A stretch of 34,716 nucleotides of DNA from Planctomycetales bacterium (GCA_005239675.1 SBBO01000002.1:1-34716), one strand, 5' to 3'. Counted from the first letter of the stretch, positions 1-8,254 are shown. Notes: generated by a model not told the origin, from the sequence alone. Made by a program: numbers and translations.

Positions 1-2
1 GT

Positions 3-122
3 GGTGGACATCATGGTGGACCTGGTGGTGGTGGCCCCGGTGGAGGACATCATGGTAAACCCGGTGGCGGTGGTCCTGGTGGCGGAGGCCATGGTGGTGG
101 TCATGGTGGAGCACGTCGATAA
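3..122 (+). CDS. C-terminal end of a Gly/His-rich protein (5' partial)
   Basis: This is the 3' end of a gene that begins before the window. In frame 3 it encodes about 39 residues that are almost only Gly, His and Pro, with repeats of the GGHHGG and GGGGPGGG type, and ends in ARR and a TAA stop. Such tails are low complexity and may bind metal or form a flexible surface extension, but the main domain lies outside the window, so no function is assigned. The frame is chosen because it gives a coherent Gly/His pattern and its stop sits just before a strong terminator. Frame 1 is also open but gives an unnatural Val-rich peptide. Confidence 0.6.
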   Translation, partial: GGHHGGPGGGGPGGGHHGKPGGGGPGGGGHGGGHGGARR

Positions 123-140
123 TCAATTTTTCATATAAAC

Positions 141-176
141 AAAAAAGCCCTGTACCGCATGGTACAGGGCTTTTTT
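141..176. terminator. Bidirectional intrinsic terminator
   Basis: A perfect 10-bp stem (GCCCTGTACC / GGTACAGGGC) with a GCAT loop is flanked by six A on the left and six T on the right, so it forms a GC-rich hairpin with a U tract in both directions. It can end the Gly/His-rich gene on the plus strand and the four-gene minus-strand operon that finishes at 258. Confidence 0.93.
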
Positions 177-257
177 GTGGTGTGCCCGGGTTAGACTAAA
201 AGCATGCTGATAAAGGGTTGGGCACCGAACTCTCTATGGACAGCTTCAAGATGAGCT

Positions 258-536
258 CTAAGCAACAAGCTTGTCGAATTCCGCCACGGTCATGGCCGGG
301 GCGGTGGTAAAGCCAATCCCCGTTGCTTTGGCCAGTTCGGTTGAAACCTTGAAGGCCTTGGCGGTATCCGGTAGGTCGCAAACGAATATGAGGTCATGGC
401 AGCCCAAGAGGGCATAGGAAGCTAGGACCTTGCCACCAAGTTTACCAACAATTTCGCTTGCTTTTTGTGTGCGCTGAGCACTAATGCCTTTAATGGCTTC
501 TGTGTTGTACTTTCCGAACATCAAGAATGTGGCCAT
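258..536 (-). CDS. GYD domain-containing protein
   Basis: A small 92-residue protein of the GYD family, a ferredoxin-like alpha/beta fold whose biochemical role is unknown. The opening residues (MATFLMFGKY), the central KASEIVGKLGGKV segment and the LLGCHDLIFVCDLPD stretch match the usual family layout, and the length is normal. It is the last gene of a minus-strand operon, 24 bp after bcp. A strong AAGGGGG ribosome-binding site lies about 6 nt before the ATG. There is no signal peptide or membrane segment, so it should be cytoplasmic. The family call is fairly firm; no function is claimed. Confidence 0.8.
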   Translation of the reverse strand: MATFLMFGKYNTEAIKGISAQRTQKASEIVGKLGGKVLASYALLGCHDLIFVCDLPDTAKAFKVSTELAKATGIGFTTAPAMTVAEFDKLVA

Positions 537-560
537 ATTATACCCCCTTCTTATTTTAGG

Positions 561-1043
561 TTAAGGTTTTGATTTAAGTTCTTTTAACGCTATCAGGATT
601 TGGGCATGATGACCCTGCGGCGTGACGCGTTCAAATATCTTGGCAATTCGACCTTGTTTGTTAATAAGAAAGGTGGTGCGCCCAACCCCTTGATATTTCT
701 TGCCGTACATATTTTTTTCTACTAATACACCATAATCAGCGCACGTCTTTTTGCGCTCATCGCTTAACAAAAGAAAGGGAAGCTGGAATTTCTTGCTGAA
801 TTTTTGGTGACTAGTAACTGAATCTGGGCTGACGCCTAAAACGACCGCCTCTTGTTTTTCGAAATCCTTAATCCAATCACGGAACCCACAGGCCTCAACC
901 GTACAACCGGGCGTGTCGTCCTTGGGATAGAAATAGAGGACCAAGTTCTTCTTATCCTTAAAATCAGCCAACGTCAACTCTTCGCCATTACTAGCTGGCA
1001 ATTGGAAGGCTGGTGCCTTGTCGTCTATATTGAGTTGTCCCAT
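561..1043 (-). CDS. bcp: Thioredoxin-dependent peroxiredoxin Bcp/PrxQ
   Basis: A cytoplasmic thiol peroxidase that reduces hydrogen peroxide and organic hydroperoxides with electrons from thioredoxin or a similar donor. The 160-residue length is typical. The thioredoxin fold carries the peroxidatic motif TPGCTVEAC, with peroxidatic Cys47 and a likely resolving Cys52 five residues later, which is the PrxQ atypical 2-Cys arrangement. The GRTTFLINKQGRI strand near residue 121 is also characteristic. It lies 12 bp after the PHP phosphatase gene and 24 bp before the GYD gene, all on the minus strand, with an AAAGG ribosome-binding site. It is one of several peroxide-handling genes in the window. 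Confidence 0.93.
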   Translation of the reverse strand: MGQLNIDDKAPAFQLPASNGEELTLADFKDKKNLVLYFYPKDDTPGCTVEACGFRDWIKDFEKQEAVVLGVSPDSVTSHQKFSKKFQLPFLLLSDERKKTCADYGVLVEKNMYGKKYQGVGRTTFLINKQGRIAKIFERVTPQGHHAQILIALKELKSKP

Positions 1044-1055
1044 GTTATCAACCTT

Positions 1056-1862
1056 TTATTGGATGGGAAGTTTTTTGTAGATTCTTCGATTTTTAAACAA
1101 CACATACTCTTGATAACCCGCCTGAAGGGCTAATTGTACTGCTTGGTCATAATCACAGCCAACCTCTTGGGGTTTATGCGCATCGGATCCAAAAGTCAGC
1201 GGCACCCCTGCCCGGCAGTAGATGGTCAAATCCCGCAGGGCAGGATACATCTCACCTACGGTCTTGCGCCGGCCAGAGGTATTGATTTCGATGGCTACAC
1301 CAGTCTCCTTGAATACCTCGGCAGTTTTTTGGATTTCGACACTCATGTCTTCGGTCGGCTGATGTCCGAATTTCTTGACTAGATCCGGATGGGCGATGAT
1401 GTTAAAAAGGCCGGCACTCGCCGAGGCCCGCAAGAGCTCGAAATAATCGCGGTATACCTTATTGACATCATGTTCATCCCATTTTTGCCGTTCTTGCGGA
1501 TTATCAAAACCCCAGTCCTTGATAAAGTGGACAGAGCCGATCACGTAATCATAGGGGTAGGCATCCAATATTGTTTTTGTCTTGTGTTCATAGTCGGGAA
1601 TAAAATCTGCCTCGATGCCGATGCGAATCTTGAGTTGGCCATTAAATTGCGCACGCACCGCTTCGATCATGGCATGGTAAATGGACAACTCGTCTATGGT
1701 CATCGTGATGCCGGGCAGGGGTTTGACGATAAAAGGGGCATGGTCGGAAAATCCGATTTCTTTGAGGCCTACCTTGACGGCCTGCTTGGCGTATTCAGAA
1801 GGGTTGCCGGTGGCATGCCCGCACAAGGGGGTGTGCATGTGGTAATCGCAGATCGGTATCAT
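1056..1862 (-). CDS. hisK: PHP-family histidinol-phosphatase (HisK/HisJ type)
   Basis: A metal-dependent phosphoesterase of the PHP superfamily, most like the histidinol-phosphate phosphatases that perform the penultimate step of histidine synthesis. At 268 residues it has the family length. Metal-binding motifs in order: DYHMH (H8, H10), GH (H16), SDH (D40, H41), E84, H112, AHPD (H158, D160) and the terminal GSDAH (D227, H229). Its ATG overlaps the stop of the upstream TPR gene by 4 nt (ATGA), indicating translational coupling. No other histidine gene is nearby, so another phosphoester substrate is possible; the PHP fold is firm, the substrate less so. Confidence 0.82.
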   Translation of the reverse strand: MIPICDYHMHTPLCGHATGNPSEYAKQAVKVGLKEIGFSDHAPFIVKPLPGITMTIDELSIYHAMIEAVRAQFNGQLKIRIGIEADFIPDYEHKTKTILDAYPYDYVIGSVHFIKDWGFDNPQERQKWDEHDVNKVYRDYFELLRASASAGLFNIIAHPDLVKKFGHQPTEDMSVEIQKTAEVFKETGVAIEINTSGRRKTVGEMYPALRDLTIYCRAGVPLTFGSDAHKPQEVGCDYDQAVQLALQAGYQEYVLFKNRRIYKKLPIQ

Positions 1863-3562
1863 CGTCGATTTAAGATTTCCATTCTTTTTTGCCGCGCCAG
1901 GACGTTGGCCGGGTTGAGGTGCAGGGCAGCATCCAAATCTGCTAGTGCTTGCGGAATTTCTTCGCGTAGTAGATACGTCATTGCCCTGTTTACCAACGCG
2001 TCTATGTAGGATGGATCAATTTCCAACGCCTTGGTGTAGTCGACAATTCCCCGCGAGGTGTCATCTGCTAACACATACGCGTTGCCGCGGTTATTATGGG
2101 CCTTGGCCTGGCGCGGGTCTAATCGCAAGGTCGTTGTAAAATCTCGGATGGCCGAATCATGTTGGTGAAAATACATAAGGACATTGCCCCGCTCTAGATA
2201 TCCTTTGGGATCATTAGGCGCTAGCTTGACGACCTGAGAAATATCCTCAAGCGCAAGCTCATAGCGTCCCAGCTCGCTTGAGGCATGGGCTCGGTTGTAA
2301 TATCCAAGGGGTGATTGAGGAAATTGGCGAATCACGTCGCTCCAAAGCGTGTAACTATTCTTCCAGGTATGAACGCGCTGCCAACTGAAGAACGATAGAT
2401 AGAGAAGGTAGATGGGAAATAGCATTCGCATCAACCACCGGCCGTTGATTAAATGAGGTGATTGGTCTATGTCTTTGGTCAAATGACAATAGAATTTGGC
2501 CAAAAGTAGGAATACCCCCAGGGAGGGAAGATAGGTGAAGCGGTCGTAGATGATTGAATCATTGATTTTGATCAAATGCAGTAGCGGTACCATGGGAATG
2601 ACGAAAAATAAGATAGTAAACAAGGTTTCACGTCCGAGGTTACGGTATTTTTTCCAAAGCAGCCATCCACCGAACACCATGGCAACCGAAACCATGTAGA
2701 CCCCAGCAGGAAGCCAGAGACCGCTTTTGACTGGCAGCGGATAGAAGCAGGAGACCGTAACAGGAAAAATGAGTTTACACAGATACAGAAAGATCGCATA
2801 TAAGGAGAGGAACGGCCGGTCGATGGCGCTGAATAATTCCGTGGCAGGAAAGTCCCGCAGCGTTTTAATGGCTGTCCAGGTGAAACTTCCCAGCCAGGCA
2901 GCGCAGGCTAGAAACGGGATTTTTTCGATAAATATCTTGCGCTTCATGGGCCGCTGAAAGTAATAATCCAGAAGGATGAGGACCAATGGTATCATGACCG
3001 CGGAGGCCTTGGCCAATTGGCTTAAGATGGAACAAAAGAAGCTTAACATATAGTACCATTGTTTATGGGCGTGGTTTCGAATGTAGCTGATCCAAGAAAG
3101 AAGGGCCACTAGATAAAATAAGGTACTTAAGACATCCTTGCGACCGGTAATCCATGCTACCGGTTCGATATGCAGCGGGTGGATAGCAAAGAGAAGCGTT
3201 GCGATCACTGCGATGGCTGGTTGCCGGAACAAAGTCCGTGTTAGCGCAAAGACTAGGACAACGTTGATGAGATGCAAAAGTAGATTATTTAAATGGTAGA
3301 TACGGGCTGTTAGCCCGAACCAGGAATACTCCAGCGCATGGGTCAATAGTGTTAGCGGATGGTATTTGCCGTTGAAGTGTTTGGTAAAGATCTCCTTAAT
3401 CGAGTCGGGAGATAATCGTTGGATCAGCGGATTTTCGATAAGATATTGGGGGTCATCCCAATTGGTCAGGCCATTATCTAGGGCGGGAAGGAAGACCAGT
3501 ATCGTTATGGCAAGAATGCCAATGACGATCCATGATGAGAGATTTGTTTGTCTGGGTGGCAT
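1859..3562 (-). CDS. Multi-pass membrane protein with C-terminal TPRs, TMTC-like
   Basis: A 567-residue integral membrane protein. The N-terminal 400 residues hold about ten hydrophobic segments and the loop pattern of the TMTC/PMT-like GT-C superfamily: an early luminal NWDDPQYL acidic motif (residues 34-41) and [18 protein letters not shown] near 130-147. The last ~140 residues form about four tetratricopeptide repeats ([44 protein letters not shown]). Related proteins are thought to transfer sugars from lipid carriers, but the bacterial members are not well characterised, so a glycosyltransferase role is inference. It heads the minus-strand operon. Its ATG coincides with the start predicted from an extended -10 element, so its mRNA is probably leaderless. 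Confidence 0.78.
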   Translation of the reverse strand: MPPRQTNLSSWIVIGILAITILVFLPALDNGLTNWDDPQYLIENPLIQRLSPDSIKEIFTKHFNGKYHPLTLLTHALEYSWFGLTARIYHLNNLLLHLINVVLVFALTRTLFRQPAIAVIATLLFAIHPLHIEPVAWITGRKDVLSTLFYLVALLSWISYIRNHAHKQWYYMLSFFCSILSQLAKASAVMIPLVLILLDYYFQRPMKRKIFIEKIPFLACAAWLGSFTWTAIKTLRDFPATELFSAIDRPFLSLYAIFLYLCKLIFPVTVSCFYPLPVKSGLWLPAGVYMVSVAMVFGGWLLWKKYRNLGRETLFTILFFVIPMVPLLHLIKINDSIIYDRFTYLPSLGVFLLLAKFYCHLTKDIDQSPHLINGRWLMRMLFPIYLLYLSFFSWQRVHTWKNSYTLWSDVIRQFPQSPLGYYNRAHASSELGRYELALEDISQVVKLAPNDPKGYLERGNVLMYFHQHDSAIRDFTTTLRLDPRQAKAHNNRGNAYVLADDTSRGIVDYTKALEIDPSYIDALVNRAMTYLLREEIPQALADLDAALHLNPANVLARQKRMEILNRR

Positions 3563-3577
3563 AAAACGATTATAGCA
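3562..3577 (-). promoter_or_regulatory. Extended -10 promoter of the TPR-protein operon
   Basis: On the minus strand TGCTATAAT (3577-3569) is a perfect -10 hexamer with the TGn extension. Six bases follow and the predicted +1 is the A of the ATG at 3562. No good -35 is seen, as expected for an extended -10 promoter. There is no ribosome-binding site. The fit to a leaderless start is exact. Confidence 0.75.
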
Positions 3578-3640
3578 TGTTTATATAAACGACATAATTT
3601 TTTATGGATTAACGTTGCGTCAAGGCAGGTAAAGACGTAT

Positions 3641-3669
3641 TTGACAGGGTCATACCCCTATGCTATCAT
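3641..3669 (+). promoter_or_regulatory. Promoter of the folE operon
   Basis: A consensus TTGACA (3641-3646), 17-bp spacer and TATCAT (3664-3669). The predicted start is near 3676, directly before an in-frame GTG at 3677, while the ATG at 3668 lies inside the -10 box. This favours a leaderless folE mRNA starting at GTG. It is back-to-back with the promoter of the TPR gene. Confidence 0.75.
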
Positions 3670-4216
3670 GCGTCCCGTGGAAGAATACTACAAAAAAATC
3701 ATCAAGGCTATCGGAGAGAATCCGCAGCGTCCTGGCCTCAAAGAGACCCCCCGGCGCGCCGCCTTAGCCTTCCAATATCTCACCAGCGGCTATAATCAAG
3801 AGGTCCACAAGATCATCAATAACGCTATTTTTCTTTCCGACAATGATGAGATGATCATCGTTAAGGATATTGAATTGTATTCTCTCTGCGAACATCATTT
3901 GCTTCCGTTTTTTGGCAAGTGTCACATCGGATATCTAGCGGGTGGCAAAATCATTGGCCTTTCCAAGGTGGCACGGGTTGTTGATATCTTTGCCCGCCGC
4001 CTACAGGTTCAGGAGAATTTGACTCGGCAGATCGCGGAGATATTGATGGAACACATTGGCGCTAAAGGGGTCGGGGTGGTCATTGAGGCGCAGCACCTGT
4101 GCATGATGATGCGTGGGGTAGAGAAACAGAACTCCATCATGAAGACATCCTGCATGCTGGGCGCGTTTCGTAAAGAAAGCTCCACGCGGGCAGAATTTTT
4201 GAGCTTGATCCGCTGA
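3668..4216 (+). CDS. folE: GTP cyclohydrolase I
   Basis: Converts GTP to 7,8-dihydroneopterin triphosphate, the first step of folate and tetrahydropterin synthesis. The zinc ligands are visible: Cys74 and His77 in LCEHHLLPF, and Cys145 in HLCMMMRG. The [20 protein letters not shown] core and the MLGAFR and EFLSLIR end are standard for the type I enzyme. Length from this ATG is 182 residues, normal for the compact form. The frame stays open to 3548, but that extension overlaps the divergent gene and carries no family sequence. Promoter position suggests the true start may be the GTG at 3677. It is the first gene of a pterin operon and is followed 14 bp later by a pteridine-reductase-like gene. 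Confidence 0.96.
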   Translation: MRPVEEYYKKIIKAIGENPQRPGLKETPRRAALAFQYLTSGYNQEVHKIINNAIFLSDNDEMIIVKDIELYSLCEHHLLPFFGKCHIGYLAGGKIIGLSKVARVVDIFARRLQVQENLTRQIAEILMEHIGAKGVGVVIEAQHLCMMMRGVEKQNSIMKTSCMLGAFRKESSTRAEFLSLIR

Positions 4217-4230
4217 TCTTTTTTCCTTCC

Positions 4231-4965
4231 ATGACCCTAAAATCCCCCGGACGAAAAGTGGCCCTCGTGACTGGTGGTGCCAAGCGCATTGGGAAAGAGA
4301 TCTCCTGTGCGTTGGCCAAAGCTGGATACGCCATTGCGTTACATTATGGCCGTTCTCGCGCGCAGGCCCAAGAGACCTCTCGCGCCATATGCAAAAACGG
4401 TGGCGCCTGCATGATATTTGCTTGTGACCTTGGCCAAGCGCGCGCCGTAGAGGAGCTTATACCGCGGGTCATTCAAGAGTTCGGCCGGATAGACACCCTT
4501 ATCAACAATGCCTCGATTTTTGAAAAATCTAATTTGGCGCAAGGTGATTTTGGCCTCTGGGAGCGGCATTGGGCTGTTAATTTGAGCGCACCATATATTT
4601 TAATGCGATCCTTTGCCCAGAGAGTAGTGGGTCAAGGGAGCATTATCAATATCCTGGACAGGCATATCGTTAGAAACAAAACGTCGTATGCAGCGTATCT
4701 CTTGTCAAAAAAGGCCCTGGCTGAATTGACCAAGATGGCGGCTCTTGAGTTTGCCCCGCGCGTGCGCGTCAATGCGGTCGCGCCGGGTCTTATTTTGCCG
4801 TTAGGCTCCCAAAAGACAGATTATCTGGACCGGCTGGCCAGGCACGTGCCGTTACGCCGCAAAGGCAACCCAGCCCATATCGCCCATGCTGTTTTATTCT
4901 TACTGGAAAATGATTATGTGACCGGACAAGTTATTTTCGAGGATGGGGGGGAGCATTTGATTTAG
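4231..4965 (+). CDS. folM: Pteridine reductase-like SDR (FolM/PTR1 type)
   Basis: A 244-residue short-chain dehydrogenase predicted to reduce dihydropterins or dihydrofolate with NADPH. The cofactor motif is TGGAKRIG (14-21) with an Arg in the TGxxxRxG pattern of pteridine reductases. The usual catalytic Ser is replaced by Asp143, followed by Tyr156 and Lys160 (Y-x3-K), which is the Asp/Tyr/Lys set of PTR1 and FolM. NNAS (92-95) and the GQVIFEDGG end are normal SDR features. It lies between folE and a folX-like gene, so a role as dihydromonapterin reductase or backup dihydrofolate reductase is strongly suggested. An ordinary SDR for another substrate is the alternative. Confidence 0.82.
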   Translation: MTLKSPGRKVALVTGGAKRIGKEISCALAKAGYAIALHYGRSRAQAQETSRAICKNGGACMIFACDLGQARAVEELIPRVIQEFGRIDTLINNASIFEKSNLAQGDFGLWERHWAVNLSAPYILMRSFAQRVVGQGSIINILDRHIVRNKTSYAAYLLSKKALAELTKMAALEFAPRVRVNAVAPGLILPLGSQKTDYLDRLARHVPLRRKGNPAHIAHAVLFLLENDYVTGQVIFEDGGEHLI

Positions 4966-5005
4966 CCCCTCATGCCTTGGCAATGATGGGGTAGGGGAGT
5001 ACGTT

Positions 5006-5383
5006 ATGATGGCTAAGATACGAATAACCAATTTACGATTGCGCACGGTCATCGGCATTAACGACTGGGAGCGAGAGGCCAAGCAGGACGTGGTGATTAA
5101 TATCGCGCTGGATTATGATGCCACCAAGGCCATCGCCCAAGATGATTTAAGCAAAGCGATCGATTACAAGGCCTTAACCAAGAGAATCGTTAACGAGGTT
5201 GAGGCCTCCCAGTTTTTTCTTTTGGAGAAATTAGCTGACCAGATACTAGGCATCGTGACAGAACACCAAACTATTCATGAGGCCATGATAAGAGTGGACA
5301 AGCCGCAGGCCCTGCGTTTTGCCGATTCGGTCTGTGTTGAGCTGAACTGGTCGAGACAGGCTAATGCCACGTCACAAAAATGA
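5006..5383 (+). CDS. folX: Dihydroneopterin aldolase / dihydroneopterin triphosphate epimerase (FolB/FolX family)
   Basis: A 125-residue protein of the tunnel-fold pterin family. From memory it resembles E. coli FolX more than FolB: IRITNLRLRTVIGI, QDVVINIALDYD, AIDYKALTKRI, FLLEKLADQIL and ALRFADSV all have close FolX counterparts. FolX epimerises dihydroneopterin triphosphate to the monapterin form; FolB cleaves dihydroneopterin to the substrate of FolK. Since folK overlaps its stop by 4 nt and no second folB is in view, it might do either or both reactions. A GGGGAG ribosome-binding site precedes the first of two tandem ATGs. Family certain, exact reaction open. Confidence 0.82.
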   Translation: MMAKIRITNLRLRTVIGINDWEREAKQDVVINIALDYDATKAIAQDDLSKAIDYKALTKRIVNEVEASQFFLLEKLADQILGIVTEHQTIHEAMIRVDKPQALRFADSVCVELNWSRQANATSQK

Positions 5384-5784
5384 ACCAGGTCATTATCGGC
5401 GTTGGATCGAATATCGAACCGCGCAAGAATATAACCAAGGCCAAGGCGATCTTGGCCAGGGACTTTGAGTTGGCGGCTGAATCCGCCTTTGTTCGTACCA
5501 AGCCCGTGGGGTATACGCGCCAAGCTGATTTTCTAAATGGCGCTGTCCTTCTCCATACGGATTGGACGCAAGGACGTCTGCGCCGGCATCTTAAAGCTAT
5601 TGAAGGCGTCTTGGGCCGGCCCCACCAGCAACAGGGCCGGCGCCGGATGTTACAAAGGTCTGGCCCTAGGACCTTGGATCTGGACATTGTTGTCTGGAAC
5701 GGTAAGGTGGTTGATCGTGATTTCTACGAGAGGGATTATCTGAAAAGGGCTGTTCTGGAGTTAGAGCCGGGTTTACAATATTAA
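5380..5784 (+). CDS. folK: HPPK, 6-hydroxymethyl-dihydropterin pyrophosphokinase
   Basis: Transfers pyrophosphate from ATP to 6-hydroxymethyl-7,8-dihydropterin, giving the substrate of dihydropteroate synthase. The opening IIGVGSNIEPRKNI, the central FLNGAVLL (residues 48-55), the short GRRR loop and the signature GPRTLDLDIVVW (95-106), with its two Mg-binding Asp, are all present. At 134 residues it is shorter than the ~160 of E. coli FolK, mainly at the C-terminus after LELEPGL. It overlaps folX by an ATGA and is followed 3 bp later by fabG. No folP is seen in the window. Confidence 0.93.
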   Translation: MNQVIIGVGSNIEPRKNITKAKAILARDFELAAESAFVRTKPVGYTRQADFLNGAVLLHTDWTQGRLRRHLKAIEGVLGRPHQQQGRRRMLQRSGPRTLDLDIVVWNGKVVDRDFYERDYLKRAVLELEPGLQY

Positions 5785-5787
5785 GGG

Positions 5788-6576
5788 ATGCCATTATTGG
5801 GTATGAAGTTCAAAGATAAAGTGGTTGTTGTCACTGGATCTACGCGTGGCATTGGCCGTCAGATTGCCCAAGCGTTTGCGCGGGAAGGAGCTGTGGTCAT
5901 GATCCTAGGTCGAAACGCTGCTGGCGCCGATGAGGTACGTGATGAACTCCGTCGGGAAGGCCTATGCGCCGAAAGTTTTGCCTGTGATGTGACCAATGGC
6001 GAAAATGTGCGCGAAATCATCAATAAAATTCTTGACAAATATAAGTGCATTGATATATTAATTAACAACGCTGGTATTACAAAAGATAATCTTTTGCTTC
6101 GGATGAGCGAACAGGACTGGGATGAGGTCATGGGCGTCAATCTGAAAGGAGTTTTTAACTGTACCAAGATTATCGCCAAGGCAATGTTGAAAAGCGCTGC
6201 CAAAGCCGCAAATCAATCCACTGGATGGGCTTGCGGTAAGATTATCAATATCTCTTCGATCATTGGAATTGTCGGAAACATAGGTCAGGCCAATTATGCG
6301 GCCAGCAAGGCCGGTATTATTGGTTTTACTAAGGCCGTGGCCCGGGAGCTGGCATCCCGCAGGATTACCGTGAATGCGGTGGCACCGGGATATATCGATA
6401 CTGATATGACCGCCCAATTAAAGGAAGGCGTCCGTAACGAAATTCTTAAGAACATTCCTTTAGGGCGTTTAGGAGCCGCCAACGACGTTGCTAGCGTATG
6501 TCTATTTCTGGCTTCGCCTGAGGCAGATTATATCACGGGACAGACGTTATCTGTTGATGGTGGAATGGCGATTTGA
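5788..6576 (+). CDS. fabG: 3-oxoacyl-[acyl-carrier-protein] reductase
   Basis: An SDR that reduces 3-oxoacyl-ACP with NADPH in each round of fatty acid elongation. It shows TGSTRGIG for cofactor binding, NNAG, the catalytic Ser in NISSIIG, Y-x3-K in NYAASKAG, and the VAPGYIDTDMTAQL and GQTLSVDGGM ends typical of FabG. The annotated ATG gives 262 residues; an internal ATG at 5803 (MKFKDKVVVV) gives the more usual N-terminus and is equally possible. The gene closes the pterin operon, 3 bp after folK, and precedes acpP and fabF, so it links the folate and fatty-acid blocks. Confidence 0.9.
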   Translation: MPLLGMKFKDKVVVVTGSTRGIGRQIAQAFAREGAVVMILGRNAAGADEVRDELRREGLCAESFACDVTNGENVREIINKILDKYKCIDILINNAGITKDNLLLRMSEQDWDEVMGVNLKGVFNCTKIIAKAMLKSAAKAANQSTGWACGKIINISSIIGIVGNIGQANYAASKAGIIGFTKAVARELASRRITVNAVAPGYIDTDMTAQLKEGVRNEILKNIPLGRLGAANDVASVCLFLASPEADYITGQTLSVDGGMAI

Positions 6577-6697
6577 TCGTACAAAGGCCAATATTTACGG
6601 GACAAAGTGAACGTAGCTATTGGGTTGAATTAGAATTCGCACAATGATTTGTTCACCGTGTTCCATTAATCATGTGCTTATTTAAGGAGGCGAAGCA

Positions 6698-6937
6698 ATG
6701 GCAGTCCAAGAAAAAGTTAATTCTATCATTGCCGAACAGCTCGGCGTCAAGCTTGAAGAGGTAACGCCGGAGGCGTCATTTATCGATGATTTAGGAGCAG
6801 ATTCCTTGGATACGGTTGAGTTGATTATGGCGCTGGAAGAGGAGTTCAGCATTGAAATTCCTGATGAAGATGCAGAAAAGATGACGACCGTCGGTGACGT
6901 TGTCCGGTATATAGAGGAAAAGGCAGTCAAGAAATAA
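6698..6937 (+). CDS. acpP: Acyl carrier protein
   Basis: A 79-residue acidic helical carrier that holds growing acyl chains on a 4'-phosphopantetheine arm. The attachment site is Ser36 in GADSLDTVE, inside a standard ACP sequence with the [21 protein letters not shown] region. A perfect AAGGAGG ribosome-binding site sits at 6684-6690, 7 nt before the ATG. It lies between fabG and fabF, the common fatty-acid gene order. The 121-bp gap upstream suggests its own promoter, though no convincing one was located. Confidence 0.97.
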   Translation: MAVQEKVNSIIAEQLGVKLEEVTPEASFIDDLGADSLDTVELIMALEEEFSIEIPDEDAEKMTTVGDVVRYIEEKAVKK

Positions 6938-6969
6938 GCCGCTTTATATTTTTTATTTTTATCTAATAC

Positions 6970-6994
6970 ACACCTCGGTATCTTGCCGGGGTGT
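6970..6994 (+). terminator. Hairpin after acpP, possible weak terminator
   Basis: ACACCTCGG and CCGGGGTGT can form a 9-bp stem with one G-U pair around a 7-nt loop, followed by TGTTATTC, a poor U tract. It lies between acpP and fabF and may cause partial termination, raising acpP mRNA above fabF. Confidence 0.45.
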
Positions 6995-7009
6995 TGTTAT
7001 TCATGCGCT

Positions 7010-8254
7010 ATGACGAAAAGACGAGTTGTCATCACTGGTTTGGGCGTTCTCTCTCCTGTGGGGTCTGGTCTTGAGAAATTCTGGAAGTCCATTATTGAGG
7101 GTAAGAGCGGCATACGTCCTATCACCCATTTTGATGCCTCCAAACTGGATTCTCGCATCGCTGGAGATGTTGTTGATTACAATCCCTTGGAACACTTTAA
7201 TTCCAAGGAGATCCGCCATCTGGCACGCTTTGTGCAGTTTGCCTGTGTCGCTAGCCGCGAGGCCATCCGTCATGCCAAGATCGATCTGCAAAAACTTGAC
7301 CTGGAACGCGTGGGGGTCATCGTTGGTTCTGGTATTGGTAGTATTGAAACCATCGAGCATGAATATCAAAGGGTCTTAGAAAAGGGTCCATCCCGAATTA
7401 CTCCGCATTTTATTCCGAAGATCATTATCAACGAAGCCGCTGGCCAGGTGTCCATTGACACTGGTGCACGTGGGCCAGTCACGTGTGTGGCGACTGCTTG
7501 TTCTACGGCAACCAATGCCATCGGCGATGCGTTTCGTTTTATCCAGTATGGCGATGCGGATGTCATGATCGCTGGTGGTACCGAGAGCGCGACAACCATC
7601 TTAGGGATGGGCGGTTTCTGCGCCCTTAAGGCGTTAAGTCAGCGTAATGATGCGCCGGAAAAGGCCTCACGCCCCTTTGACCTGCATCGCGATGGGTTTG
7701 TCATGGCGGAAGGAGCTGGTATAGCGATCTTGGAGAGCCTGGAACATGCGCGCAAACGGGGGGCAATGATCTTGGCAGAGATGGTCGGTTACGGGCGTAC
7801 CTCAGATGCGTACCACATTACCGCCCCGCAGACATCTGGAGCAGGCGCTGCCAAGGCGATGGAGGTTGCGATCAAAGATGCCGGACTGACGCCCCAAGAT
7901 ATTTCTTATATTAATGCTCATGGGACCTCGACTGCGCTCAACGACAAGGTCGAGACCTTGGCGGTCAAAAATATTTTTGGTGAATACGCTAAGAAAGTCT
8001 TCATCAGTTCCACTAAGTCAATGACTGGGCATTTGTTGGGCGCTGCTGGTGCTGTAGAATTTGCTGCCAGCGTCTTAGCCATTCGCGATGGTATCATTCC
8101 TCCCACGATCAATTACCAGACACCCGACCCGGATTGCGATTTGGACTATGTGCCGAATGTTGCCCGCCGACTAAAGACAAATGTGGTCATGTCCAATTCC
8201 CTGGGCTTCGGTGGCCACAACGCCACGGTCGTCGTTAAGAGATTTCAGGAATAG
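7010..8254 (+). CDS. fabF: 3-oxoacyl-ACP synthase II (KAS II)
   Basis: Condenses malonyl-ACP with acyl-ACP during fatty acid elongation. From this ATG the protein is 414 residues, the standard KAS II length. The catalytic triad is complete: Cys164 in VATACSTATNA, one His in NAHGTSTALND and another in KSMTGHLLGAAGA. The N-terminus RRVVITGLGVLSPVG supports the start at 7010 rather than an upstream in-frame ATG at 6983, which lies inside the acpP hairpin. No ribosome-binding site is seen. A TGTTATTCA sequence at 6995-7003 would, as an extended -10, place the transcript start at the ATG, but this is weak. Confidence 0.95.
   Translation: MTKRRVVITGLGVLSPVGSGLEKFWKSIIEGKSGIRPITHFDASKLDSRIAGDVVDYNPLEHFNSKEIRHLARFVQFACVASREAIRHAKIDLQKLDLERVGVIVGSGIGSIETIEHEYQRVLEKGPSRITPHFIPKIIINEAAGQVSIDTGARGPVTCVATACSTATNAIGDAFRFIQYGDADVMIAGGTESATTILGMGGFCALKALSQRNDAPEKASRPFDLHRDGFVMAEGAGIAILESLEHARKRGAMILAEMVGYGRTSDAYHITAPQTSGAGAAKAMEVAIKDAGLTPQDISYINAHGTSTALNDKVETLAVKNIFGEYAKKVFISSTKSMTGHLLGAAGAVEFAASVLAIRDGIIPPTINYQTPDPDCDLDYVPNVARRLKTNVVMSNSLGFGGHNATVVVKRFQE

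Noticed and set aside
1-136. Alternative frame-1 reading through the first bases (Val/Met-rich, ending at a TAA near 136)
   Set aside because: The peptide is an artefact of shifting a Gly codon repeat; the Gly/His frame is the natural low-complexity sequence and ends before the terminator.
537-542. Perfect TATAAT on the minus strand directly before the GYD gene ATG
   Set aside because: A start from it would lie inside the gene; the site overlaps the ribosome-binding region of an operon-internal gene and is probably chance.
1389-2009. 206-codon plus-strand open frame
   Set aside because: It lies antisense to the PHP phosphatase and TPR genes, both well supported by motifs, and the translation resembles no protein.
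3548-3667. N-terminal extension of folE to an ATG at 3548
   Set aside because: It would overlap the divergent TPR gene, precede the folE promoter and add residues that are foreign to the family.
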